A stretch of DNA of 64,000 bases from Acinetobacter piscicola (lineage in GTDB: Bacteria > Pseudomonadota > Gammaproteobacteria > Pseudomonadales > Moraxellaceae): positions 2,976,001 through 3,040,000 of the forward strand of contig NZ_CP048659.1 of the NCBI RefSeq assembly GCF_015218165.1, given 5' to 3'. The translations under genes and the position numbers were made by a program. Below are positions 48,752-57,058 of this stretch, one piece after another. The number at the start of each line of letters is the position of its first letter. Positions within the stretch are counted from its first letter, which is position 1. The notes under the pieces are model-generated. The model did not search any database, was not told where the DNA came from, and saw only the letters and a program-made list of their open reading frames with translations.

Positions 48752-48816
48752 TTAAAATTTTATGACTTTTAAAAATTAAATCTATTTTATTGTAATTTAT
48801 ATATTTTTAAAATAAA

Positions 48817-49632
48817 TCAAAATCTATTTAATTGTGAAATCATTATTTTTTCTTTAAAACGTTGAGCAAATTCAATCGCAAAATTCTGATCATTCATCAA
48901 TGACAGCTCTTTAAAGTAGACTGTTTCCTCATAAGTATAAATATTATATAAATCAATTCTTAAACGCGCCCACTCAACAATAAAATCAAACCCATCCCCA
49001 AATATTTGATCTAGCTTTTTAAATATTCGAATCGCGTCATCTAACTCACTTGAATCTACGATGATACGATCACATAAATACATTATAAACTTATACAAAC
49101 ATTGCTCAGTATGCTTAAGATTAAATCCCAATTTTCTAAAAAAGCACTCAATAAAATCTAAAAATTCAACAGACTGAATATGCTCATCTAAAGAATAACT
49201 CAGTAAAATATCAAGCTCATCCAATGAACAATTTTGCTCTACTAATTTTTCAGCCCATTTAAAATAATCCTCATATTCAAGATGATTCATTAAAAAATAT
49301 CCCAACATACAAATAGTATTGGAATAATCTACTAGTGGTAATACTTCATCATAAAGAACAAAGCTTTTCCATTTATCTAAACTACAATAAATAATAGAAA
49401 TAGGATATTGAGAGATTTCTGTACGCCCTTTCCATGTCAAATGAACATCTGCAACTCGTATCGTTCCATCAGTAAATGCATATAAAACATCGTCATTCGC
49501 ACTACTTTTCGCAATCGCATTTAACTTCGAATTAAATAAAATGTGAGCAGGATGAAGTTCTTTTTCTAATTCGGCATTAAATAATTCTTGCTTATCTAAA
49601 TCAATAAGATGCCATGGTTCAATCCATTCCAT
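48817..49632 (-). CDS. Protein of unknown function, immunity-protein-like N-terminus
   Basis: The product has 271 residues with no signal peptide. The first ~90 residues (WIEPWHLIDLDKQELFNAEL, DDVLYAFTDGTIRVADVHLT) resemble small immunity-like proteins that share an HLTW motif. The C-terminal ~150 residues are acidic and helical (FIECFFRKLGFNLKHTEQCL). I cannot name a family with certainty. It precedes the NERD gene in the same direction and follows ogt by 16 bp. Confidence 0.5.
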   Translation of the reverse strand: MEWIEPWHLIDLDKQELFNAELEKELHPAHILFNSKLNAIAKSSANDDVLYAFTDGTIRVADVHLTWKGRTEISQYPISIIYCSLDKWKSFVLYDEVLPLVDYSNTICMLGYFLMNHLEYEDYFKWAEKLVEQNCSLDELDILLSYSLDEHIQSVEFLDFIECFFRKLGFNLKHTEQCLYKFIMYLCDRIIVDSSELDDAIRIFKKLDQIFGDGFDFIVEWARLRIDLYNIYTYEETVYFKELSLMNDQNFAIEFAQRFKEKIMISQLNRF

Positions 49633-49648
49633 TTTGTATCATCCAATA

Positions 49649-50128
49649 TTAAATCGACTCTAACTTTAACAAAACATCCTTATTCTCCAACCCACCAGCA
49701 AAGCCCACCAATTTTCCATTTGCGCCCACCACCCGATGACACGGCGCAATAATCGAAATCGGATTTTTACCATTTGCCGCACCCACCGCACGCACCGCTT
49801 TGACATTGCCAATCTGTTCAGCAATGTCTTTATAACTGCGGGTTTCCCCAAATGGAATGGTGAGCAATGCCTGCCAGACTTTTTGTTGAAACTCTGTCCC
49901 CTCAAAGTCTAAAGGCACGTCAAACTTTTGACGCTGTCCTGCAAAATATTCATTCAACTGCTTTTGTGTTTCGAGCAAAATGGGATGCTGTGTATTTTCA
50001 ATCAACTCAGCCAACCGCACACGTTTAGGATCTTCATTTTCCCAAAGGACCGCCACCAAAGCGGTGTCCGTTGCAACCAACTTTAAAACACCCACGGGAG
50101 AAGGCATTTCCATATAAGCAAGTTTCAT
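49649..50128 (-). CDS. ogt: Methylated-DNA--protein-cysteine methyltransferase
   Basis: The product has 159 residues from the ATG at 50128 (GGGGA 6 bp upstream). A longer frame to 50287 only overlaps the upstream gene. Motifs: FQQKVWQALLTIPFGETRSY, AVGAANGKNPISIIAPCHRV (active Cys in PCHRV), and GKLVGFAGGLENK. It repairs O6-methylguanine. It begins 26 bp after the second SMR gene in the same direction and may be co-transcribed with it. Confidence 0.93.
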   Translation of the reverse strand: MKLAYMEMPSPVGVLKLVATDTALVAVLWENEDPKRVRLAELIENTQHPILLETQKQLNEYFAGQRQKFDVPLDFEGTEFQQKVWQALLTIPFGETRSYKDIAEQIGNVKAVRAVGAANGKNPISIIAPCHRVVGANGKLVGFAGGLENKDVLLKLESI

Positions 50129-50154
50129 ATTTAATCCCCTGTAGTGCATAATCA

Positions 50155-50469
50155 TCAAGAAGAAAGTTTCATTAATACTAACCCAGAAATAATTAAAACT
50201 GCAGCCAACATTCGCATGGCAGTAGCAGGTTCGCCTAAAAAGAAAATCCCCACAGCAAATGAGCCAACCGCACCGATGCCTGTCCAAACGGTATAGGCTG
50301 TACCCAATGGCAAGGATTTCATGGCATAGGACAATAGAGCAAAACTTGCCATCATAAACACACTGGTCAAAATACTGGGCGTGAGTTTGCTAAAGCCATC
50401 AGACACTTTCATAAAGTATGCCCAAACCACTTCCAATAAACCAGCCACCACAAGTAATACCCAAGCCAT
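50155..50469 (-). CDS. SMR-family exporter, second of a pair (Gdx/SugE-like)
   Basis: The product has 104 residues with four helices. It carries the guanidinium-exporter pattern LEVVWAYFMKVSDGFSKLTP (Glu in helix 1), LPLGTAYTVWTGIGAVGSF and ATAMRMLAAVLIISGLVLMK. The ATG at 50469 has GGAG 7 bp upstream. It is very similar to the other SMR gene 85 bp upstream. Such pairs can form hetero-oligomers, while single Gdx proteins export guanidinium. A guanidine riboswitch precedes the pair. Confidence 0.9.
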   Translation of the reverse strand: MAWVLLVVAGLLEVVWAYFMKVSDGFSKLTPSILTSVFMMASFALLSYAMKSLPLGTAYTVWTGIGAVGSFAVGIFFLGEPATAMRMLAAVLIISGLVLMKLSS

Positions 50470-50553
50470 AGCAATACTCCTAAAAATCAATGTATTAAAA
50501 TCAAAAAATCCAAGTTAACTGCATCAGTCAACTTGGATCAGAAAATAGCGGTT

Positions 50554-50871
50554 TTAAGAAGAAGACAGTTTCATCAGAATTAAACCCGATACAATCAGTA
50601 CCGCCGCCAACATTCGCATGGCAGTGGTCGGTTCACCTAAAATAAAAATACCCACAAGGAATGAACCAATTGCCCCGATTCCTGTCCAAATCGTATAAGC
50701 AGTTCCCAAAGGCAATGATTTCATAGCATAAGCCAATAAACCAAAACTCAGGATCATAAAGAAAATCGTAATAACGCTCGGGGTGAGCTTGGTGAAACCT
50801 TCGGACATTTTCATAGTATATGCCCAAACAATTTCAAAGATGCCTGCAAAAACAAGAATGACCCAAGCCAT
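50554..50871 (-). CDS. SMR-family exporter, first of a pair (Gdx/SugE-like)
   Basis: The product has 105 residues from the ATG at 50871. A longer frame to 50946 would run through the riboswitch. Features: FEIVWAYTMKMSEGFTKLTP, LPLGTAYTIWTGIGAIGSF, with GGAG 6 bp before the ATG. The helix-1 Glu and the WAY..K..GF..LTPS pattern are those of Gdx guanidinium exporters more than of QacE. It is the gene directly controlled by the upstream guanidine-II riboswitch. Confidence 0.92.
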   Translation of the reverse strand: MAWVILVFAGIFEIVWAYTMKMSEGFTKLTPSVITIFFMILSFGLLAYAMKSLPLGTAYTIWTGIGAIGSFLVGIFILGEPTTAMRMLAAVLIVSGLILMKLSSS

Positions 50872-50895
50872 GACCAGCTCCAAATTTGAATTAGA

Positions 50896-50969
50896 GTCAG
50901 GTCGTCCTGACGAGTTTTCTTGGTGCAGATTTTGATGATATCGCACAAAGGGAGGTCGTTCCTCCTTTG
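50896..50969 (-). promoter_or_regulatory. Guanidine-II (mini-ykkC) riboswitch
   Basis: Read on the minus strand, two hairpins share the ACGA loop. P1 (50946-50969) is ggagg-aacga-cctcc extended by aaa/ttt with a bulge. P2 (50896-50911) is the perfect gtcagg-acga-cctgac. They are separated by 34 nt. P2 is followed by the GGAG ribosome site and start of the first SMR gene. Two ACGR-loop hairpins before an SMR exporter define this class, which binds guanidinium. The extra A in the P1 loop is slightly unusual. Confidence 0.8.
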
Positions 50970-51107
50970 AATAAACACATTTTAACGTATTTCGCTCTAT
51001 AACTGAGCATGTTTTACAAAATTTGACCCAAAATACACCGAGAAAAATTAGGGTTTTAAAATTAAAACCCTAAAATAAAGCAAGCTTTAAAACATCAAAC
51101 TTAAAGT

Positions 51108-52031
51108 TTAAAACTTAAACCGCACCCCTGCACCATAGCGCCAACCCTTTTCAGCATCACTTTTGACTTGCCATGCAGTTTCATCATTGCCCTTACTGTA
51201 CTCATAGGCAATATCCAAATATGGCATGACTTTTTTACTGATTTCATAACGGGTTTCAATACCTGTGGTCAGGCTGCTTAAACCTGATTTTTTGGCATAT
51301 TTAGAATCATCACTGAAAACCACATCGAGATCTAAATAGGGTTTAAAAATCAGTTTTTGCGTCAACAGCAAATCTCGTTCTGTCTCTAGACTAAAACCTG
51401 AATACTGGTTTTCCCCTGCATAGAGATAAGCATCGGTTTCAAAGAAATATGGCGCCATGCCATGCAAACCTATCACCGCATCAAGTTTTTCTTCGCTATC
51501 TTTAGCATGATGTTTTAACTCGACTTTTTCAGATCGGTAACGCACACCAACTTGCGCATCCCAAAAATCTGAAATCATACGGCTATATAAAACTTTGGCA
51601 TCAACGTGCGCATCATGAGATTCTGCTTTATCCGCATGAACTTTAATAAAGAGCTTATTTTCATCCGTCCCAATTCGGGTTTCGATTTCGGACTTTAATG
51701 CACCTTCACCATCTTCATTGAGCAGCCATTTTGTATCTACCGTACTGACGGCATAAATTTGTGCGCCATGTTCCTTACGATGGTCATGTCCTTGATGTTC
51801 TATATGTGCAGTTGCTTGTGGAGATATTACTTGCTCAGTCGTTTGTTGATGCTGTGAATGATCTATTTTTGAATGATTCATCTGCGAATGATCAACCATT
51901 TCACTATTTGACGTCGTTGTGGTTGGCGATGCTGACATCATGTCATGTCCTTCATGCGCCATTGCCCAACTGCTCATCATCAATAATGAACTTGCCAAAA
52001 CAGTGTGTGGAAATAACTTAGTGGTGTGCAT
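51108..52031 (-). CDS. copB: Outer-membrane copper resistance protein CopB
   Basis: The product has 307 residues from the ATG at 52031 (AAGGAG 6 bp upstream). It has a signal (LLMMSSWAMA), then a His/Met-rich stretch (HEGHDMMS, VDHSQMNHSKIDHSQHQQ), then a beta-barrel ending in Phe (GWRYGAGVRFKF). CopB is thought to help keep copper out of the cell. It overlaps the end of copA by 14 bp. Confidence 0.93.
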   Translation of the reverse strand: MHTTKLFPHTVLASSLLMMSSWAMAHEGHDMMSASPTTTTSNSEMVDHSQMNHSKIDHSQHQQTTEQVISPQATAHIEHQGHDHRKEHGAQIYAVSTVDTKWLLNEDGEGALKSEIETRIGTDENKLFIKVHADKAESHDAHVDAKVLYSRMISDFWDAQVGVRYRSEKVELKHHAKDSEEKLDAVIGLHGMAPYFFETDAYLYAGENQYSGFSLETERDLLLTQKLIFKPYLDLDVVFSDDSKYAKKSGLSSLTTGIETRYEISKKVMPYLDIAYEYSKGNDETAWQVKSDAEKGWRYGAGVRFKF

Positions 52032-53784
52032 GTTGATCTCCTTGCTGTTCAGCTTGATTCGAAGTGTTTGTCGTCGATTTTTGAATCGGTGTGGTGCTGG
52101 TTTCTCCTTCGGAAACATTGGCAACAATCAGTTTATTCATCATGCCTGCGCTCATGTGATAGAGCAAATGACAATGAATCGCCCATTCCCCTAGCTCATC
52201 TGCGGTTAATAATGCAGTCACGGTTTTTGCAGGCGGCACAATAATGGTGTGCTTATTTGGCCTATCTACCGCAGGCTGACCATTTTCTAGTTGCATAAAC
52301 ATGCCATGTAAATGCATCGGGTGCGCCATCATACTGTCATTGATAAATTTAATACGAATCCGCTCGCCGTACTTCACTTTTAACGGTTCAGCATCGCTGA
52401 ATTTCTTGCCATTAATTGTCCAGATATAACGCTCCATGGTGCCACCCAAACGAATCACCAATTCACTTGTCGCTTCACGGGTATCGGGTTGTGGGGTTAA
52501 GGATTTCAGATCACTATATTGCAAAGCTTTGTCGCCTTGCGGAGTTGATGCATTTGCCCAACCTTCAACCACAACATCAGATTTTGCTGTTGTTGCTTGA
52601 TGTTCTGAGTGATCCATCTTCGAATGATCCATGTCTTGCATATCACCATGATTCTCTGCTTTTTGATGAATAGCTGAATGATCCATACCTTTCATATCAG
52701 CACTGCCATGCCCCATGTCTGCCATATTTAAAATGGCGCGAGGACGTGCTTGTGGCAGATGAATCCCATGCATATTTGCTGTCAGCTCATTGTGCAACGT
52801 CCCAATGGCAAAACCTGAACGGTCAATCGACTCCGCTTCAATCTGATAATGTTCATTCTTTGGTTCAACCACCACATCATAGGTTTCGGCTGTCCCTATA
52901 CGAAACTCGTCTACAGGCACAGGCTGTACAGGCTGACCATCTGCACCGACCACGGTCATTTTTAAGTTCGGAATGCGTACATCAAAAAAGGACATAGCTG
53001 AAGCATTAATAAAACGCAAACGAACTTTTTCATTCGGTTTAAACATGCCTGTCCAATTTTGTTCAGGGGTTTTACCATTGATCAAAAAAGTATAACCCGT
53101 GACATCAGACAGATCAGTTTTCAGCATACGCATCTGATTCCACATTTTGCGGTCAGACCATGTGGCTTTGACACCATCACGTTGAATTTGCTTCCACACA
53201 TCGCCCAAAGTTTCACGCCGATCTTGATAATATTCAGCCGAAATTTTCAGATCTTTTTGAATTTGATCACTGGTTTTGTCATGAAAATCGGACAGCATCA
53301 CCACATAGTCACGCTCGGTTTGTTCATGTGCAGCGAGTGGCTTTCTTTCCTTCGGATAAATCACCAAAGCGCCATATAAACCGTCCTGTTCCTGACCTTT
53401 AGAGTGGGCATGGTACCAATACGTACCACTTTGGCGAACCTTAAATTTATAGACAAAATCACCTTGCGGTCGAATCCCGTTAAAACCATTAAAGCCTGGA
53501 ACGCCATCCATAATGCCAGGCAATAACAGCCCGTGCCAATGGATTGAAGAATCTTGATTTTTTAAATTATTATGCACATGAATGACTGCATCATCGCCTT
53601 CCTCAAACTCAAGTAAAGGCGCAGGAAACTTGCCATTGACAGTGATGCGTTTGACCGCTTTGCCTGTGACATTGACCATTCCTTCATCAATGTTTAGGTG
53701 ATATTCCTTAACCGCTGCAAAACTCCATGTTGAAGACAACACAGCCACAGCGACGATAACGCTTTTTGAAAATTGAATAGACAT
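52018..53784 (-). CDS. copA: Copper resistance multicopper oxidase CopA
   Basis: The product has 588 residues. Copper sites are SSIHWHGLLLPGIMDGVPG, YWYHAHSKGQEQDG, AHPMHLHGMFMQ and the C-terminal WAIHCHLLYHMSAGMM. A Met/His-rich insert (MADMGHGSADMKGMDHSAIH and more) lies near residues 350-400. CopA oxidises Cu(I) in the periplasm. The N-terminus looks like a Sec-type signal (VIVAVAVLSSTWSFA) without the twin-Arg usual for many CopA proteins. Confidence 0.94.
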   Translation of the reverse strand: MSIQFSKSVIVAVAVLSSTWSFAAVKEYHLNIDEGMVNVTGKAVKRITVNGKFPAPLLEFEEGDDAVIHVHNNLKNQDSSIHWHGLLLPGIMDGVPGFNGFNGIRPQGDFVYKFKVRQSGTYWYHAHSKGQEQDGLYGALVIYPKERKPLAAHEQTERDYVVMLSDFHDKTSDQIQKDLKISAEYYQDRRETLGDVWKQIQRDGVKATWSDRKMWNQMRMLKTDLSDVTGYTFLINGKTPEQNWTGMFKPNEKVRLRFINASAMSFFDVRIPNLKMTVVGADGQPVQPVPVDEFRIGTAETYDVVVEPKNEHYQIEAESIDRSGFAIGTLHNELTANMHGIHLPQARPRAILNMADMGHGSADMKGMDHSAIHQKAENHGDMQDMDHSKMDHSEHQATTAKSDVVVEGWANASTPQGDKALQYSDLKSLTPQPDTREATSELVIRLGGTMERYIWTINGKKFSDAEPLKVKYGERIRIKFINDSMMAHPMHLHGMFMQLENGQPAVDRPNKHTIIVPPAKTVTALLTADELGEWAIHCHLLYHMSAGMMNKLIVANVSEGETSTTPIQKSTTNTSNQAEQQGDQHAHH

Positions 53785-53838
53785 AACTCAACCTAAATTT
53801 CTGAAATTATTTTGAAAATAATGCTTCGGAAAAACGGG

Positions 53839-54315
53839 TTAAGCTTTAGGAGGACGTAAAATTTCCTGCCAATACCCTGCAAGATGCTGAGCTTGGTAAT
53901 GAGCTTGTAGTGAATTTTGTTCGAAATGATCTTCAGGAACAATCAATTTGGGAATATCGGTATTAAACCAAACAATTGAAGACTGACAAGAGAACAATGC
54001 ACAATGCTGACAATCGGCATGCTTTACTTGTTGAGCTTGAATCAATTGCTGATGACAGTCGTTTGAATTTTGTGCCAGCTCGTTATTCTGAAGCTCTAGC
54101 GCCGCTAAATCGGCACAATGTTGCTTCATCTCTTGCAGCGACATGTTTTGCATCATTGTTGCATGACTGCTATTTTTCTGCTTTTGTATAGGCTGGTGTT
54201 GCATCTGCATGCTTATCTGCATGGTTTTCACAGAAGCAACAGACACACTGCTCCATCCTATGGCAAATACCATAAGACAAACAAACCAAGCTTGTTTGCA
54301 AAGTTGTGTGAACAT
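53839..54315 (-). CDS. Exported Cys/His-rich protein of the copper operon
   Basis: The product has 158 residues from the ATG at 54315. It has an N-terminal hydrophobic segment (AWFVCLMVFAIGWSSVSVA), a middle rich in Met, His and Gln, and a CQHCALFSCQSS cluster that may bind metal. It resembles the DUF2946-like small proteins that accompany cop genes. It lies 54 bp upstream of copA in the same direction. Confidence 0.68.
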   Translation of the reverse strand: MFTQLCKQAWFVCLMVFAIGWSSVSVASVKTMQISMQMQHQPIQKQKNSSHATMMQNMSLQEMKQHCADLAALELQNNELAQNSNDCHQQLIQAQQVKHADCQHCALFSCQSSIVWFNTDIPKLIVPEDHFEQNSLQAHYQAQHLAGYWQEILRPPKA

Positions 54316-54636
54316 GTCAGCAGTCAATTAAAAATAAATACCGATTTAGCATACCCAATAATTTAAGCAGTAGCAAATGAAGCCCTGAACTCAAGATTAT
54401 TTTTCTATCTAAAGTGCTACTCATTGCTCATCATTGATCCATTCAATGCTTCAGTTAAAAATTTTGCAATGCAGCGATTCCCCATATCCTGATGCATAAT
54501 TATTAAACAGCATCACCACAAGAAAACGACTAAAAATAAAGCGAAAATATAATTCTATTTCCAATAAAAAAAGAGCCCACTTGGACTCTTTTTAAACTTA
54601 TTTTGTATAATTCATAAGCGATTGATCTTATTTCGC
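54316..54636. other. Intergenic region between copper operon and rpe
   Basis: About 320 bp. It contains the likely copper-operon promoter and the rpe terminator at 54565-54593. No additional gene is evident. A typical CopR box was not identified. Confidence 0.4.
54565..54593 (-). terminator. Terminator downstream of rpe
   Basis: On the minus strand, aaagagtcc / gggctcttt with a 4-nt loop is followed by a T-run. It lies beyond the 12-bp repeat array, so the array is probably in the rpe transcript's 3' end. Confidence 0.8.
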
Positions 54637-54720
54637 TTAAATGCTAAACAATTTATCAGCAAGCTTATCTACACAGTTATCCATAGAGTTATCATCAAAC
54701 TTATCCACAATTTTATCCAT
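54637..54720 (-). CDS. Possible 27-residue peptide in the repeat array
   Basis: The minus strand has an ATG at 54720 followed by a short frame to TAA. It gives a peptide with a four-residue period (MDKI VDKF DDNS MDNC VDKL ADKL FSI). No good ribosome site precedes it. It may be only a by-product of the 12-bp DNA repeat. Confidence 0.2.
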   Translation of the reverse strand: MDKIVDKFDDNSMDNCVDKLADKLFSI

Positions 54721-54721
54721 A
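54653..54721. repeat. Six DnaA-box-like motifs in an exact 12-bp array
   Basis: 9-mers starting with TTATC occur at 54653, 54665, 54677, 54689, 54701 and 54713, exactly 12 bp apart: ttatcagca, ttatctaca, ttatccata, ttatcatca, ttatccaca, ttatccata. The fifth is a perfect DnaA box (TTATCCACA) and most others differ by one or two bases. It lies 10-80 bp past the rpe stop. Possible roles are DnaA titration or regulation, or a peptide coding repeat. Confidence 0.7.
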
Positions 54722-54736
54722 TTATTGTGTAAAAGT

Positions 54737-55423
54737 CTAAGCCTGTTGTGAACCAACCAATGCCAATTCAGCACGCATTTCATCAATCACAGTTTTATAA
54801 TCAGGTTTACCAAAAATTGCAGAACCTGCAACAAACATATCTGCACCCGCTTCCGCAATTGCACGAATATTTGCAGGTGTTACACCACCATCTACTTCTA
54901 AACGGATATCACGACCTGATGCATCAATGATTTTACGTGCTTGGCGTAATTTCGCCAAAGTCATCGGAATGAATTTTTGTCCACCAAAACCAGGGTTTAC
55001 ACTCATCAATAACACCTGATCAACTTTGTCCAAGACATAGTCTAAATAATGCAAAGGGGTCGCAGGGTTAAACACTAAACCTGCTTGCGCACCACCATCT
55101 TTGATGAGCTGTAAAGAACGGTCAATATGATCCGTTGCTTCTGGGTGGAAAGTAATGATATCTGCACCCGCTTCAAGAAAATCACCAATCATGCGATCTA
55201 CAGGTGAAACCATTAAATGCACATCAATCGGTGCTTTAATGCCATATTTTTTCAAAGCTTTACACACGCCTGCACCAAAAGTTAAGTTAGGTACATAGTG
55301 GTTATCCATGACATCGAAGTGCACAACATCCGCACCTGCTGCTAAAACATTGTCTACTTCTTCACCTAAACGAGCAAAATCAGCAGATAAAATAGAAGGT
55401 GCAATTAAAAATGGCTTGGACAT
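54737..55423 (-). CDS. rpe: Ribulose-phosphate 3-epimerase
   Basis: The product has 228 residues with the complete family pattern: [16 protein letters not shown] at the start, [18 protein letters not shown] (metal His/Asp), [26 protein letters not shown] and [12 protein letters not shown]. It interconverts ribulose-5-P and xylulose-5-P in the pentose phosphate pathway. Confidence 0.96.
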   Translation of the reverse strand: MSKPFLIAPSILSADFARLGEEVDNVLAAGADVVHFDVMDNHYVPNLTFGAGVCKALKKYGIKAPIDVHLMVSPVDRMIGDFLEAGADIITFHPEATDHIDRSLQLIKDGGAQAGLVFNPATPLHYLDYVLDKVDQVLLMSVNPGFGGQKFIPMTLAKLRQARKIIDASGRDIRLEVDGGVTPANIRAIAEAGADMFVAGSAIFGKPDYKTVIDEMRAELALVGSQQA

Positions 55424-55613
55424 GGATCAACCTAGCTTGAAATATGGATTTACTCAATTATAGCAAATTTCTGACTAAACTTTGCTGAAAAAGCCTGTAA
55501 TCGCACATGAAACTCGACTCAGCATTGCAATAATGCAACGAAGCGTTCTATTTAAATGACAGCTTCGTACGTCATTTTTTGTTAGCTTTAAGCAAGCCAA
55601 GGAGTAAATGAGA

Positions 55614-55892
55614 ATGAAAAGCAATACTGTTATTTTAACCCATGATGCAAAGCGCATTGCTAAACGCTTACTCAATCATTGGAAACATAAATTTGAAGTC
55701 GCTGAAACAGGTGAAAAATTCAGTATTTTTATGCCTGATGCTACAGTCATTTTACATGCACAACCTGAACGCCTCGTTGTCGATCTAGAAACAAAGCAAC
55801 AAGATGACGCCCATTTACAGCATGTTATCATTGATCATTTAAATCGAATGGCACAGCAACAGTTTAGCGTTCAATGGCAACATCAGGCTTAA
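55614..55892 (+). CDS. DUF2218 family protein
   Basis: The product has 92 residues from the ATG at 55614, chosen because the earlier in-frame ATG at 55608 lies only 3 bp from GGAG, while this one is 9 bp away. The sequence SNTVILTHDAKRIAKRLLNH and VEVAETG-like centre fit DUF2218, a family of unknown function found near metal and siderophore genes. No such context is seen here. It has its own terminator, overlapping the end of the convergent M48 gene. Confidence 0.78.
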   Translation: MKSNTVILTHDAKRIAKRLLNHWKHKFEVAETGEKFSIFMPDATVILHAQPERLVVDLETKQQDDAHLQHVIIDHLNRMAQQQFSVQWQHQA

Positions 55893-55923
55893 AATAAACT
55901 TGAAATGAAAGTACTCAATAAAA

Positions 55924-55953
55924 GAATAGCCTTTTAATTATGGCTATTTTTTC
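55924..55953 (+). terminator. Terminator after the DUF2218 gene
   Basis: The stem aatagcc / ggctatt with a 10-nt loop is followed by a T-run. It overlaps the last codons of the convergent M48 peptidase gene. Confidence 0.75.
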
Positions 55954-57038
55954 TGTTGTTTTTCAAAATCACGAACCATCTGTATGCGCTCTTGCGTTGC
56001 AGGATGTGACTCAAATACTTCAAAAATTCGATCTATTTGTGAGTCGCTCGTGACTTCATCTGACTTTTTCTGCGCCTGTTCAGACTGTTCTTTATCATCT
56101 TTACTGTCTGTTTTTTCATATTCATCATTCAAACGCTGTAACAAGTTAGCAAAATGTGCAACTTCAATATGCTGACGATCCATCAAATTTAAAGCATATA
56201 AGTCAGCCTGCTGTTCAAATTTACGCGAGTATTTTGCACTCAACATCGCTGCTGGCAAGGAGCTAAAGAGGTCTGAGCTATCACCTGTAATCGCAATATA
56301 TAATGCACTCATACCTAAACTTGATAAGCCTTGTTGTAAACTATGGCGCTCTATCAAATGTCCTTGTTCATGGGCAAGCACCCCTAAAATTTCTTGATCA
56401 CTATGTGCTAACTCAACCAATTCATCTGTAACAATGATGGTATTATTCGGCAAAGCAATCGCATTTGCACCTAGACTACTGCCCTTCCTAAACAATAATT
56501 TTGCAGGGCGCCCCTCAGCAATTTTTTCAAGATATTGTTTACGAATTTGTTCTTGTTGCCCCTTTGCCAATTGACTCGGTGCTGTCAAATATTGATCAAC
56601 ATAGGTTTCAGCTTCATCACCTAAACGTTTCATACTGTTTTCAGGTAATTGAAACGCAATATAATGCGAAGCAGCAGGAATACCCCATTTCACTAAAGCA
56701 AAACCCAAAAAGACCACAAACACCACACTAAACAAAATCAGTGTAGGTGAACGTTCTAATTTCCAAATCGAACGATAGGCTTTTTTACTGTCTAACTGAA
56801 ACCATTCAGGTAAATGATCTAAAAATTCAATACGGGCATCATCATTGAGCTCAACTGCAGGTTTAAGTTGCCCCAAAGCCCCAATCAGCTGCATATCTGC
56901 ATAGCGATAATGCCGCACTAAGCGCTGATCTTCCCCATAACGTACTTGTACCGTCTGCGCATCCACGGCAAAAACTTGGGCTTGGTGTGGCTTGGACACC
57001 ACACCATCATAAAAAATGACTTGTGCAGATTGTGTCAT
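55944..57038 (-). CDS. M48-family membrane metallopeptidase
   Basis: The product has 364 residues. One membrane helix is present (LILFSVVFVVFLGFALV), then the catalytic LGVLAHEQGHLIERHS (HExxH) and the third ligand in FEQQADLYALNLMD. M48 enzymes (HtpX/BepA-like) handle misfolded membrane proteins. It starts 20 bp after the DUF898 gene in the same direction, a pairing common for YjgN-type proteins. Confidence 0.9.
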   Translation of the reverse strand: MTQSAQVIFYDGVVSKPHQAQVFAVDAQTVQVRYGEDQRLVRHYRYADMQLIGALGQLKPAVELNDDARIEFLDHLPEWFQLDSKKAYRSIWKLERSPTLILFSVVFVVFLGFALVKWGIPAASHYIAFQLPENSMKRLGDEAETYVDQYLTAPSQLAKGQQEQIRKQYLEKIAEGRPAKLLFRKGSSLGANAIALPNNTIIVTDELVELAHSDQEILGVLAHEQGHLIERHSLQQGLSSLGMSALYIAITGDSSDLFSSLPAAMLSAKYSRKFEQQADLYALNLMDRQHIEVAHFANLLQRLNDEYEKTDSKDDKEQSEQAQKKSDEVTSDSQIDRIFEVFESHPATQERIQMVRDFEKQQKK

Positions 57039-57058
57039 GTGGTTTTCAGCTCGTTCAG

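Noticed and set aside
54653..54721. CRISPR array
   Set aside because: The repeats are 9-12 bp with no spacers. This is a short tandem motif array.
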